The notes under the pieces are model-generated. The model worked only from the letters and a program-made list of their open reading frames with translations, made no database searches and was not told the origin of the DNA. A program made the translations under genes and the position numbers. Positions 32,029 through 45,334 of a stretch of 64,000 nt of DNA are shown here, piece by piece. Position 1 is the stretch's first letter; each line of letters begins with the position of its first letter. The stretch comes from Toxoplasma gondii ME49 (taxonomy: Eukaryota > Apicomplexa > Conoidasida > Eucoccidiorida > Sarcocystidae): assembly GCF_000006565.2 (NCBI RefSeq), contig NC_031480.1, positions 5,449,170 to 5,513,169 of the forward strand. Reading direction: 5' to 3'.

Positions 32029-34808
32029 ATGGCGCCTGCCTCGTCTCGCCAGCAGCGGCGGAGCTCCGCGGCTGCGGCGAACGCCGCTCCTGGCGGGGAG
32101 TCCGGAAGGCGAGAAGTCGTCGAAGCGCCTCGGCGTACAGACAGCAGAAACGCCGAGAAGAAGCGAGCGCGCGCGCCTGCCTCGCCTCCTGCAGATGCGG
32201 GCAGCAGCGAGCGCGAGGCGTCGAAGCCGAGAGAGCAGAGGGGAGCTAAGCGCGGACTGGCGAGCAAAGAGGAGAAGACAGAGACGAAGCGAGATTCCGT
32301 GAAGAAGGGGAATCTGTCGACAGCCGGCATTTTGAACAAGAAACGCAGACAGCAGGTCGCTTTTCAGCTGCTTCAGGCGAAGAAGAAGGACCGCGCGAAG
32401 AAGAAGAAGGAGAATCGCGCGAAAGAGCGACGCGGCGAGACAGTCGAGAAAAAGGTGCCGGCAACCATCGAGTCCATGCGACGCTACGACCCCACAGTTG
32501 GTCCGTCTGAAAGGGGAAAAGAGTCGGCGCTCTGCTTCGGAAAAAGGATACGAACGCGACGTAGAGAGATGTCTTCTCTTGCGCGAAAGAAGCAATGTGA
32601 GGGTGGGCGTGAGACGTCGTCGCTTTTCAAACGAAAGGCGGTCTAGATTTGAAAGACTATGGACTGGATTTCTCTCTTACTTCTCGCCTGTGTGAGGACC
32701 ATTGCGCCGCTCTCCTTCTCGCACGCGAAGGCTCCTTGTCTCTTCGGTGCTTCACATTCGCTCGTGTCTGTCTCTGCACATTCTCTGCGCATGCAGTTGA
32801 GGAGGACGAAGAGGAGGTGGAGGGTGACGAAGCTGCAGACGAATTCGCTGCCTACTTCAACCGCGAAGTTACGCCGAAGCTGATGATCACCACAAACAAG
32901 TAAGCCGCTTTCCTCGCTTCCTCAAACAGGAGAAGAAGAAAGGAACAGCAAAGGAAGGGCAGACCGAGAGGAAAGCGAAGAGGGAGAAGAAGAGAACGAC
33001 GAAACGTGAGAAGAGGAGGAAGAAAAGATTTAATAGGCATCCGAGGAGCGCGAAGAGTCGAGGAACGAGGAACGAGATCACGAACAGAAAGAGAAGAGGA
33101 AGAAGCAGAGGTTCAAGAGGAGTGGAGAGAAGCGCGAGGCTTCCGAAGGTTTCGTGGAGCGAGGCAGAGCTCTGCGGCCATATGGACAATCGCCTGTGAA
33201 ACGAAGAACGACAACATGGCAACCGGGTCGCGCGGGAGGATCCGGAAATGCGAAGCCGCGAGCAGACGCGTTGTTAGAGACAGTGCAATGTGCGACATTT
33301 CCATCGCCGTGGAACGTTTTTCTTTCCAGAATCTTCTTCTGCGATTCGTTGTGTGTTCTTCGCTCTTTTCAGACGGGTCACCGCGGACATGTACAGCTTC
33401 CTCAAAGAGGTCCTGTACATCTTCCCCAATGCATTTTTCTACAAGGTGAGCATGACCGCAAACGCATGCGTGATGACAGACAGCAGAGGACGCCGCAGAG
33501 GACGTCGCAGAGGACGTCAAAGAAGACGTCGCAGAAGACGTCGCAGAGTCCGAGAGAGGATCTCTACCGCTTAGCAAGGCGAAGCAGTCGCCGCGGGAGC
33601 TTCGCGGAGGTACCGAGACACCCTGGGGGCGTTCCTGCAGCTGCTTGCGAGTCACTCTGTCGGTGCATGCGCGCTCTGTAATTTGTCTCTTTCTTCAGAG
33701 AGGGCCGTACCAAATCAAGAACATTTGCAAGTTCGCAGTCAAACAAGGCTTCACAGATCTCCTCGTTTTCAAGGAAAAGAATCACCGACCGTACGGCCTG
33801 TACATCGTTCACCTTCCAGGTGTGTGTGGAGCGAGTATAAAACTGGAGTCGCGTTGAGGGTCTACTCTCTGGATCTTCTTTTCCTTCTTCTTTCTCTTCT
33901 TCTTTTCCTTCTTCTTTTGCTTCTTCGTTTTCGCATTTCTGCCGCTGTGTCTCCCGCGCTTCTTCTGTCTCTCGCGTTTCTTTCGCGGCTGGCTCTTTGT
34001 GTTTGTGTCGCTGTCCGCTTTCTTTCTTTGGTCGTCAGTCTGCCTCTCTCTCGCGCCGCCGTTGTCTCGATGCTCTGCTTCTGGTTTGCTGTGCGACGCG
34101 TCGGCCGCGGTCCTTCACCCTTCGTCGCATGTCTGTCGCTCCGTTGATCCTCAGATGGACCGACATCGTATTTTCGACTGTCGAGCGTCCGCCTCGCGCA
34201 AGAAATGCAAGGCGCAGCCACAATGACGACGCATCTCCCCGAGTTGCTCCTCAACAACTTCACCACCCGCTTAGGGCGACGCGTTGCTCGACAACTGGCT
34301 GCGCTGTTTCCTCTCGTAAGTCCTGCTGCGTCTCTGAGGAGCAGAGGCTTTTCCGTTCTTTCCTCGCTCCCCGTTCATGGCGAGGATCTGTCCGCGGTCC
34401 TCCACGGCTCTCAGACGTCTCTCAGACGTCTCTCAGACGTCTCGGAGATGTGAGCGCCGTTCGTTGTGCTGCGTCGCGTTCTCTGGAGCGTCGTTTCTGA
34501 TGCCGACGCTCCTGCCGCCTTTCAGAAGTCTCTCGCTCTCTCTTTCTCTTTGGGCTGCGCGTGTACAGACTCCCGAGTTCTCAGGCCGACGAGTGGTGAC
34601 CTTTCACAACCAGCGCGACTTTATTTTCTTTCGACACCATCGGTACATCTTTGAGGACGGAAAGCGGACGCGCCTTCAGGAGATTGGCCCCCGTCTGACG
34701 CTGAAGCTGCTGTGGATGCATGCGGGACTATTCGACACCCGAGAAGGACTCTACGAATTCATATGGCGACCGGACATGAAGGTCGACAGAAAGAACATGT
34801 TGATCTGA
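32029..34808 (+). CDS. Ribosome production factor 1 (Brix-domain protein)
   Basis: Six exons, 32029-32500, 32797-32899, 33373-33445, 33699-33819, 34155-34315 and 34569-34808, join in phase and give 389 residues (human about 349). RPF1 is a nucleolar pre-60S assembly factor that binds pre-rRNA through its Brix domain. A basic, Lys/Arg-rich N-terminus (residues 1-140) precedes the family sequence ESMRRYDPTVVEEDEEE. The Brix domain follows: KLMITTNKRVTADMYSFLKE, YQIKNICKFA, GLYIVHLPDGPTSYF, ELLLNNFTTRLGRRVARQLA, VVTFHNQRDFIFFRHHRYIF and LQEIGPRLTLKLLWM. The domain is complete. The ATG at 32029 has a good context (cacccATGG). Intron 3 contains a 12-bp repeat. Confidence 0.95.
33484..33550. repeat. 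Intronic 12-bp repeat (gacgtcgcagag)
   Basis: Five to six imperfect copies of gacgtcgcagag lie in RPF1 intron 3. Confidence 0.75.
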
Positions 34809-35457
34809 CTCGTTTCAGGTTCCTGCGTTTTTCTGCGTTTTCTCGAAGTTTTTCGTCGCGTCTTTGCATCTTCGTCGACGTTGGCTGTCTCGTCGCTGCT
34901 CTCTCGACCCAACTGGGCTCTTCCTTTTCTCGTCTCGCGCGTCTGCCAACTGAGAGTCTCCGCTATGCCTCCTTCGTCAAAAAACCACGGAGTTCCTGGA
35001 GGCTCTGAGAAGCTCCGAGGTCCTCGCGTCTCGGGGAGGTCTTCCCGTCTTCGATTGCTCGCTCTTTTTCTGGAGCACAGCCTCACACAAACACAGCCGG
35101 CGGGGGCAAATGCCGCCTTTCTCCGAGTCCACGCGAAAGACGCCCAGGAGACGCAGAAGCAGCGTTGCATTCAACGCTGTTCGGTGATCTCAGAAGACAG
35201 TTCTTTCTATGAGAGTAACAGGTTTCCTTCCAGGGACCTCTCTGTCCGCATGCGTCGAAAATTAGTGTGTCAGCCATGCCCCCCAGGTCTCGACAGAAGG
35301 ATGGCTCGTTGAGACCGTTGCGGGAGACGATCAAGGAAGGTTTCCAGTAACCCTCCACTCCAGAACTCAAAGGCGATCCTTCGAGAACGGACTCTCCCGC
35401 CAGCTTTGCGTGCTGGCGCCTCCATTTCTCGGACATGCATATACACGCAGATTCAAC

Positions 35458-35473
35458 CACATATACATATATG

Positions 35474-35510
<37 letters not shown>
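35458..35510. repeat. (TA)n microsatellite
   Basis: TA dinucleotide tract with CATA and GTATA interruptions. A second short tract lies at 35598-35634. Confidence 0.9.
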
Positions 35511-35512
<2 letters not shown>

Positions 35513-37021
35513 AGACTGTAGTCCAAGACGTAGACCGAAGCCTCCATAACGGTCCTGTCTATGTACGCACATCAACAACGTTGCATGCAAAGACACCCAT
35601 ATATATATATTATATTATATTATATATTATAGAGAGAGAAGGTCTAGTAAGGAGTTCTTGAAAACAGGGAGGAAGACACCAGCTGAGAGGAAGAAAGGCT
35701 CGACAGGACGGACAGACGAGTGCAGCTGTGTCTCGATTCTGCGTGAGCTGCGTAAGATTTTGGCATCTGTCGAACGGTTTGGAGAAGAAAGAACTTTCTT
35801 TCCTGACAGTGACAACAACTCCACGACGCCTGTATTCCCCGGAAACAGCTGTTGTTCTTTGGGGGACCGTCAAGAAAAAAACTCTTTAGTCTAGGACCCC
35901 TACCGCAATACACTCAGATATACCCACAGATACCTGCGTCTACAAACATACACGGATATTATGTACGTCTCTCCATTTATTTCAGTGTCTGTGGAGATGC
36001 GATTTGCGAGTCGAGGTTTGAGCTGGTGCTTTGTAGGCATGTGTGCATCGATTATCGATTTTCGGAGATCGGTTTTCGGCGCTGAAAAGAAGCGTTCCCC
36101 ATGTCTTTCTGCCTTTGATTTCTAACCGAGACCCAGCCGAGACCGTTTTCCTCCAGAACCAGCGTTTTTCTCAACTGTAAAGACTCGATCTTTTGAACGT
36201 CAAAGGCACAGAGGAACAGACGAAGAAATCTCTCGCCGTTTGCCGAAGTCACCGGCGGACGCAGGTCACTTTCTCAGCGCGAGGTCCACTCTGCGCAGTG
36301 TCTTGGAGCCTCCTGCGCGCTGCCATGGTTGTCTGCCGCTATTTCGGAACGTTTTCAGCTTCAGACCGCCCAGGAAAGTCGAGGAAGAAGTCGAGCGCGC
36401 GCAAAGAAGGGAACTCGACCTTTTGCGAGTTTTTCCAGCCGTCGCGGCGCGTCTCCTGTCTCGTTTTCCAACTTCTGCGCAGCTTGCACCTTTAGTGCAT
36501 GCAGTTTTCCGATGAACCTGGAAACGCCCGCGAACGCAAACTTTCCCTCTCTGCGCAAGTCGCTCTGCGTGTGCCTCCTGCAGTTGCAGAGAACAAAGCA
36601 GAAAACGACCGTCAAAACAGCAGGCGAACCGAGTTTGCGGCTTTTCTGTATCGAGCGCGGGACCGGGTGTGAAGCGACACTCGAGTCCGGTGGTTGCGCG
36701 CGGAATCGCTCGTTTCCGACCTCTGCAGGACCTTTCGAAGACGGTCGCCGCAGTTCTCTCCGCAACAGTCTCGGCTTCTCCTGCTTCGTTCTCCGAGGTT
36801 TCGCGCCGAGCAAGTCGCGTCAGCCGCGAACCCATGCATCTGCGCGCTGCAGGCATATGACCAAGCAGTCGCAGACCTCGTGGACGGTCCTTTCGATGGT
36901 CTCCCGCATTCAGAAAAATCTCTTTGCTAGTTCGTTTTTCGAACCAAGGAAGACTCGTTTCATCGGCAGGGAGGAAATGTCATTTCCTGCGAGTATGTTC
37001 CCCCTGCACTCTCTCGAGAAT

Positions 37022-37066
37022 TAAAATATAAACATATACATATATATATATATATATATATACATT

Positions 37067-37100
<34 letters not shown>

Positions 37101-37240
37101 CATTTATATATATATATATTTATATATATATATATTTATGTATATATACACATATATACATATTATATATATATATATATTTATGTATATATACACATAT
37201 ATACATATTATATATATATATATATATGTATATATTATTT
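37022..37240. repeat. Compound (TA)n/TTTATA microsatellite
   Basis: Alternating TA runs with tacattta and tttatg interruptions, including two near-identical blocks of about 57 bp (37110-37220). Confidence 0.9.
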
Positions 37241-38750
37241 ATGTTGTTTGATGTTTGTATGCATTTAGAGAGACCATGTGAGCGTATGTTAAGGCCTATT
37301 GGGTGTACATACATCTGCGCATGCACATGCTTTGTATCTAAGGTTGTCTAGACAGTGGATTTGAACTTTCTCGTTGTTTTCTTGGTCGGATTCTCTGGAT
37401 CTGCAGACTTCTGGGAGCTGACGACGCGCGCGTCGCCTCTCTCAGCTTCTTTCTGTCTCTCCCTCGTTTTTGCATGTTTGTTTTCTCGCTTGTCAGGCGA
37501 TGTTCTGAGACGAGGGGGGTGCTGACTCTGAACATTTGACGGTCCTTTCTCGAAAGTATGGGCGTTTTTGGCTCTCTTGTTTGCCAAGGTGACCTCCCAA
37601 CTCTCCAGTTCTTTTCCTCTCTCGCCTTACAACCAAGACATGCGATGCATCCGGTAGCGCGGTTCGTTGATTCGCTGTATCCTTTATTCATTTCCCCTTC
37701 TGAAAACACACAGAAACAGGAGCTGTCTTTCCTCGTCTCCTCGTCGCCTCCTCACTCTTCCCTCTCGCTCTGCTCTCCTCAACATCTCTTCTTCTCTCTC
37801 TTCTCTCTCTTCTCTCTCTTCGCTCTTGTCTCTTTTCTTCGCGCTGCACGCCCTCTTTGGGTCTCGCGCGTCTCGCTGCTCCCGCGCTCCACAGGGGAGC
37901 AGCCGAGGGGCAAAGGAGAGAACCGAGAGCCTGCGGGATTAGAGGAGAGAGAAAGGACGCCGGAGAGAAAGGCGACGGGGGAACAGGCAGAACATTCGCG
38001 CAAATCGAGCAAACAGGCAGCGACGAGCAAAAGACAAATCTCGCTGAACGGCTTGAAGATGAAAGGGAAAAAATGGGGAGACAAGGGAGCAAAGATGAGG
38101 TGTACGCAGTGGGAGAGGAGAGAGAGAAAAGCGGCGCTTCGCGTTTGACGTCTTCCGGTGTCTACACACAGACCTGCGACCGAGAAAATGGAAGTCAGTT
38201 CTGCTTCCCGACGGTTCCTCAACTGAATCGTCCGTTTGACCAAAAGACATTTCGTGATCATCGCCTGCAACTTTGCTGCTCTTCTACTCTGTCGCTCCAT
38301 CCATCTTTTTCCATCTCGCTTCCTCTCTTCCCAACTGCCCTGCCGTCTGTAATTCTCTCGTTCGTTTCCTCTCTCTCTTCGTATCTTTCTTTCTCGCTGC
38401 GTATCTCTGTCTCCTTCACTCCCCTATCTCTGCCTTTATCTCCTTCTGCGTCTCTTCCTGTCTCCCCCTATCTTCCTTCTTTTCGTCCGTCTTTTCTTCG
38501 ACCTTCCTGTCTGTCCTTCTTCCTTTCTTCCTGTCTTTTTGCGTCTCCATGGATCTGCCGTTCTCGTCGGAATGCCAGTCGTTCTTTCCTTTCACCTTTC
38601 TCCATGGCTCCACTCAGCTTTTCCTCCATGCCCGCGTATATTGACTCTTTTTACCTCTCTACGCGTCGTTCTTCTTTTCTTCTCTCTCCTCATCACTCGT
38701 TCTCTCCTCTGCATCTGTCTTTGTTTCTGTCTCCTTTCCTCTCTCTCCAG

Positions 38751-41700
38751 ATTCCAGTGCTCTCTGGGCCGCAGAAGCGTCTCTGTCGGCGCAACTTCTC
38801 CCAGGTCGCCGACGGCTTTTTCGTCGAGCTCTCCCGAGCTTGCTGTCCGTCGCCTCTCGCGCTGAATTCGTTTCCTTCGCCTCTCTTCTCGTTGATGCAT
38901 GCGGCCGTCCCCCGCCTTGCTCTGAGGAAGAAGCGACAGAGAAAGAAAGAGAAGGAGAAGGAGAAGAAGCAAAGAAGGAAGCGAAGGCAGAGGCTGGCCG
39001 AAAAAACAGCCGCAGTACTCGCGGAGACACACGGGAAGAGACAGAGACAAGCGAGGAGGAAGCGAACGAAGGCAGGAAGGCCTCGGAAATCCGTCTGTCT
39101 CCACACTCCGCAGACGACACTCTCGCTCATCGAAAAACACAGATCCTCCCTTCCTCTTCTTCCTCTTTTTCCTGTTTTTCCTCTTCTTCCTGTTTTTCCT
39201 CTTCTGTCTCTCGCAGCGCGACCTGGGGCTCTCGCTCGGTGTTGGAAGAGGCAGTGGAGAAGGCGGCGAAGAACGCGCAGTTGCTCGTTGTTGCGTGAGT
39301 GCAGAGACATTTTCCAGAGACTCTCCTTGATGTAGTTCGAATGCGGAGCGGAGTGCCAAGAAGACTCGACTCGAAAACAGACGCTTCTTCTGCTTCTCAC
39401 TGGTTTCCTGAAGCTCCGAAACCGCGAAACAAAACCGAAACGCAGACGGACAGCAAACGTCGACTGCTGGCGTCACTTGCACACAGCGGACAGAGAAGCA
39501 CAACTCAACAGAGGTCTTTGTACACGAACGCATCTGCCTGACGCTTCGTCCTGTCTTTGTCGTTTCTGCAGCGTTCAGCAGGTCCAACGGCGACACCGCG
39601 AACTCTGGAAAGAATGCATAGAGTGCCTGATCAACGCACTCCCTTCTCCCGCTTCCTCTTCGTCGTCCTCTTCTTCTTCCTCTTTTTCGTCTTCTTCTTC
39701 GTCTTCCTCTTCTTCGCGTTCTTCTTCGTTTGAGCCTGTGCTGTCTTCGTTGCCTCCGCGCTTCGAGAACCAGCTTCTCCTGGTGTTCGTACACCGCACG
39801 CTGGCGTCCGACGCATGTCTGCTTGAGACTGCGACTGTGCAGTTGGCCGGGGGGCGGCGACTGTGGGGAAGAAGGCAGGCGGAGACAGAAGTGTCTCCTG
39901 TCTCCTCGCCGCAGTCCCTCTTCGTGGGTGACAGAGGCGAGACAGGGAAGGAAGAAGAAGATCGACTTTTCTTCGGAGGCGCAGCGGTTAGGATGACTCT
40001 CTTCAACTCCGTCCTCACCTTCGCCGTCGTTGACCTCTTTCGCGACGAAGAGGAAGAAGGAGAGGAAGCAAGCAGTTGCGAGTCTGAAGGAGAAAGAGAA
40101 GCATCAGCGGACGAGGGAAAAGGGAGGAGAACATGTGATAGGAAGTTCCAGAAGAGGAAGACCATTCGCAGGAACAGTCAAAGAAGAAAAGCGATAAAGG
40201 CGCTGCGCTGTCAACAGCTCTGCTCCATCCTTAATGGGTACGTTCGCATTTATGAAAGTAAGAATTTCTCTGGCGTCGTGGTGATCAAAACGGTTATACA
40301 TATATGTATATATATATATATATATAAATATATATACGTATGCATACGCTTTATATGCATACAAATATGCGTCTGTGTGTGTATATGTATATGTATAAAT
40401 ATCTGCAAACTCGTTTACGTCTGTCAACATTTGTAGAATGCAATTGAGGAAAGGAAGGTGTATGGGCTGTATGTGAGTGCACATATGTCCAGTTCGAAAG
40501 AAAGATCTGGTGGCGCGCGTTGCTGGATGAAAAAAAGCCTAGGACAAGTTTCAGTCTTTCTTCTTCCAAGCGTCTGTGTTTTGCCTCGCAGTCTGCATTT
40601 CAAAGTCGACGACAGCTGGCGGCCTGCCGTCTCCAGCCTCCCTCTCCTTGTCGTTGGAGCTCCTCCTCTTCTTCCTCCAGGTCCCGGCGTCCTTCACATC
40701 CCCGTCTTCTCTTCTTCTCATGCTTCTTCTCCTTCTCCTTCTTCTCCGTCTTCTTCTTGCCTTCCTTGTTCTCATCCGTTGTTGATCCCTTCATCTGGTT
40801 CTGCTTCTGTCTCACGTCCGTCGTCGAGAAACGTCTATTCCTTTTCCGCTCCTTTTTTCCTTCGAGTAAAAGCAGGCGACGCCGCCGCCGAACGAATGAT
40901 TCTCTCGCAAGACTCGCGCGCCCAGGCTGCACTCCAAGAGTTAGTTTTAAATACACATCCAACTGTACAAATGCTTTTATATATATATATGTATATGTTT
41001 ATATACCTATATATATATATATATATATATACAAATGTGTGTATGTATCGCTGTCTATGTCAATCTCTCTCTGCGTGAGTGTGAAGAGTTCTACAGATTT
41101 ATGCGGCGGGATGTCGTTGGCTGTGTCGATGAATGTGAGCGCGCCTCTGTTTCCACTTGTAAAGTTTCTTGCAGAGAGGCGCCTGCGTCCGTTGGCAAGA
41201 TGTGCATGCAGTTTCGCGCTTTCGAGGAGCTTGTCTGTTTCGCTCTCTCGCGTTTGTTTCGCCACTGCATGCAGTCCGACACACCTGGGTGGGGCTGCGA
41301 ACCAAAGCGGCCTTGCTGGCGCCTTGAGTCAGGCGTCGCGTCTCCGTTTTGGTGAAGGCAGACGGCCAAGAAAGCGCTGGAGGAGAAGACTCAAAAGAAA
41401 CGAGTCACGACAGGAAGCGCGTCGAGAGACTCCACATGAGGAGACCGTTGTGGCACCGTTCTTTTTTCTGTGATGTCTTCTGCGGTTCTCACAGGAGGTG
41501 GGGAGCGACTGTCTCGAAGGAAGCCGGAAAAAAGGAACGCTCTGGAAGTAAACGAAAAAAATGCGCCTGGGCGGAAGGCTCATGGCCGGTCGAGGTCGTG
41601 GACGTAGACGCCCTTCGAACTGCATGCAGAAAAACTGCGAATGTTCTTTCGGTGAGAAAAAAGCTGGAAAAGAGAGAACCACACCGAAACATACGGGAGG

Positions 41701-42497
41701 GGGAGGGGGAGGGATGACAACACTGCCTGCTTGCTTGATGACGTGAGTCTCTTTCGGCTTGATGCTTTATTTCGTCGACGACCTTTCTCCACTCCCGCAG
41801 CTGTCTGTTTCTTCTTCATTCCTCAACATGTCTTCTCGCTCTCCGTTTTCTTCTGCTTCTCTCGTTTTCTCTCGCCTCCCTTCGTATTCGCCTCTGCCTC
41901 GCCTCGCTCTTCTTCTGCTATCGCTCTGCACCTCTTTCGCTTTGCTATTCTGTCTCCTCGCGCCGCGCAGCCTGCACTGCCTTTCCATTGTTCTCCGAGT
42001 GCTCTCTCTCTCTCTCCTTCTTGTCGCTCCCTTTCCCCGCTCGCGGCGAGCGTTCAGAGAGCTGCGCCAGACGAAGTCAGCCGCGTGAGCGTCGATCCTC
42101 CTCTCCTCGACCTCCCGCCTGTGCGGCCGTACGAACCTCTTCCTTTCTGCGTCTGCATTTCAAACGAGCATGCGCTTCTCCCCGCCTCCTACTCCCTTTG
42201 GTGCCTAAGCGCCTCAGGTGCTGCATGCATGCATGCGCTTTTCTCGCTCAGACACCCTACCGCGTAGCTTCTGTTTTCTCCCTCAAACTCCTGCTGTAAA
42301 GCCCTCGACGCATATTAACTTGTTCAACAGTCGTTTCACATAAAGATATATTCTATTAGAGATATTAGAGGTATTATACATATTATTTTATGTACATTAC
42401 ATTATATTTATTGTATATATTGTATTATATACATTGTATGTGTTATATTATATATATTATTCATACTACATTCTATGCATTATATTTTATCTATATA

Positions 42498-42535
<38 letters not shown>

Positions 42536-42853
42536 TATATATATTATATAATATGAATTTATATATATTGCTGGCAACTTGTTGCGGTCTCTACCTTCAC
42601 GTTTGTGTGTATACATCTACGTGAACCTTTCTAGAAATATGCATACATATATATATATATGCATGTATATTTTGATATACAAATATGTACATTCATATAT
42701 ATATATATATATATATGCATGTATATTTTGATATACAAATATGTACATTCATATATATATATATATATGCATGTATATTTTGATATACAAATATGTACAT
42801 TCATATATATATATATATATATGCATGTATATTTTGATATACAAATATGTACA

Positions 42854-42891
<38 letters not shown>

Positions 42892-42969
42892 TGTATATTT
42901 TGATATACAAATATGTACATTCATATATATATATATATGCATGTATATTTTGATATACAAATATGTACA

Positions 42970-43019
<50 letters not shown>

Positions 43020-45297
43020 TGTATATTTTGATATACAAATATGTACATTCATATATATATATATATATATGCATGTATATTTTGATATACAAATATGTAC
43101 ATTCATATATATATATATATATGCATGTATATTTTGATATACAAATATGTACATTCATATATGTATATATATATATATATATCGAGTCACACACACATAT
43201 GTGTATGCAATGACATGCGGTTTCCTGTGGGTGTGCGTGTCTCTGTGGAGTTGTCTCGTCGCGGATTTTGTCTGTCGTTTGCTCTGCTCCGAGTGTCTGG
43301 AATTCCGATGTCCAGTCGTTTTCTGTTGTGTTAATCTCCTCACTGTCTCCACAGGTCGTTCCATTGTCCCTCTAGTCAGCCGGTCTCGTCTGTACTCAGC
43401 AGCTGACGGAGGGTCAACTGTTCCTTCTATTCCGCCTTGTTTCTCTTCTTCCTCTTCTTCCTCTTCTTCTTCCTCTTCTTCTGTCGCATCGTCTTCGTCT
43501 GCGTTTTCTGCTTCCGCAGGCGTCTGCGCTTCTTCTTCTTCCTCTGTTTCCGTCTCCCCTTCGCTTCCCTCCGCCGCGTCCTCGCTGTCTTCCTGGGCGC
43601 ACAGTGCGACGCTCGCGGCGCGGTCTGTACAGACGGCGGAGTCTCGCGGGTGGTCTGGCGGCTGCGCGCTTCAGTCGCCGTCCACGCAGCAAGTGTTTGG
43701 CGAGGCTCGAGTCTCTGCGCGTCTCTCAGCCGCCGAGAGCAGCACGAACAACTTCTCTCGAGATTCACCAGAAGACGCGAATGCATCTGCCGCGTCTGCT
43801 CTCTGCTCCCATCGCCCGGAAGCCTCCGCGCGAGGAGACAGTTCTTGGGGTGTACGTACACCTGCGCGGCGTCCTCCAGACTGGCGCGCAGCCTCCGTCG
43901 AAACCGACTCCCGAAGCGCGTCCGCAGAGTCGCAGGAGGAGCTCGGCGTCTCCGCGCATGCAGCAGCATCGGGCGTCAGTGCCGACTCGCGGAAGTCCAG
44001 CGAAAGGCGAGAGGAGACTCGCTCGACTACGCGTCTCGAGAAGTGGATCTACGTCGATCAACCGGAAGGCTACATTCCTCGGGGGGGGTCGGTGCTTCTG
44101 CATTTGACTCTGAATGTGCAGGAGACGATCCTGCATGCGCAGGACCTTGTGTCCACCGTCCTCGTCGTTCGCCTTGACGACAGTGGCCAAGACCTCTTCT
44201 TCTCGCTCTCGACTTCGCTCTTGCCTTCCTTTCTCGGCGCCTCTCTGACAGACCTGCAGCGTTTGGGGTCCAGGCCGATTCGAGCGTCTCCCCTGCCGCT
44301 GCGTGCTCTCTGCCGAGGGCCAGCAGAGCGGCCTCCGGAGGAGCTGAGAGACGCTCAGGGAGGGGATGTTGAGGAGAAGCAAGAAAGCAGAGAGAGTGGA
44401 GGAGAGGAGGCGAGACTTGGTCGAGAAAAACGCGAAGTCGAGCGGAAATTGCCGGTACCTAAAGAGGCCTGGTGGCTGCTGGTCTACATCTACGAACGCA
44501 TGAAAGAATGGACAGAGCAAGACAAGCATACACACACAACACCCCAGCCAGACCGGAGTTGCTATTCCTCCTCCTGTCCTCCTTGCTCAGCTCGTTCTGC
44601 TTCTTCGCTGGCGTCGGGAACGGCGCGTTCGAGTTTCGGCCGCTTCGACTTGGCCTCCTTTCTCTCGAGCCCAAACAGCGTCTCGCTCCGCCGCTCGGCT
44701 TATCTTCGGGGCAACACTGCCTTCTTCCGACGAGACGAGGAGCGGCAACTCTCTCGCTGCGGCTGCGGTGCCTGCCTCTCGCGACAAGACCCTGCGGAGT
44801 ATCGAGACGCCGCAGACCGAGCAGCGAACGAAGCATCCGGGACGGAAAAGAGGACGCAGGACGAGGAGGCGAACGTTGTGGGGCATCAGGCGGCAGAAGG
44901 CGACAGACAGAGGAACGGGGGTGTCTCGACACCGGAAGGAGAGACGTTCGCCTGCTCGTCGACCTCTCCGGCTGCTTCTGTCTCGGCACTGAAGAGCACA
45001 CGGGGAGAGCGAAGAGAGAGAAAGCTGCGAGAAGAAGCAGAACTGGTTCGCATGTGCATCGAGAGCGGCGTCGCGATCCCCTCAACTGTCTCCATCGACG
45101 CGGCACTAACGGTACGGCGACAATCGCGCAAAGCCCAGCGGTTAGTCGCCGACTCTCGATTCCAAGACCGGTGCTTGCAGAAGTGGAGAATAAGCACTGT
45201 TGAGGTGTACAGACACCCTAAACACACACAGTGAAACATAGAAAAAGACTTATGTATATATATATATATATGTAGAGAGAGAGAGAGATGTAGATGT

Positions 45298-45334
<37 letters not shown>

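Larger units (their letters stand above)
34809..38750. other. RPF1 3' flank and unresolved 5' part of the OCRL-like gene
   Basis: The left part should be the RPF1 3' UTR. TA-rich tracts lie at 35458-35510, 35598-35634 and 37022-37240. The 36190-36950 block is open in several frames on both strands and could hold an exon, but I cannot assign it. A strongly pyrimidine-rich stretch (38270-38750) precedes the first exon I can support for the OCRL-like gene, so its start codon and first exon probably lie in this interval. Confidence 0.4.

Noticed and set aside
31399..32302. Plus-strand ORFs overlapping the RPF1 start
   Set aside because: They are out of frame with the Brix protein, rich in Ser/Leu/Arg from a pyrimidine-rich leader, and contain no domain.
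38270..38865. Ser/Phe/Leu-rich ORFs just before the first OCRL-like exon
   Set aside because: The sequence is an almost pure pyrimidine tract typical of a leader or intron end, and its translation is low-complexity without any motif.
42631..43213. Tyr/Ile-rich ORFs and a CRISPR-like repeat-spacer look
   Set aside because: The 'spacers' are all (TA)n of different length and the setting is a eukaryotic intron, so this is a minisatellite. The ORFs are translations of TA repeats.
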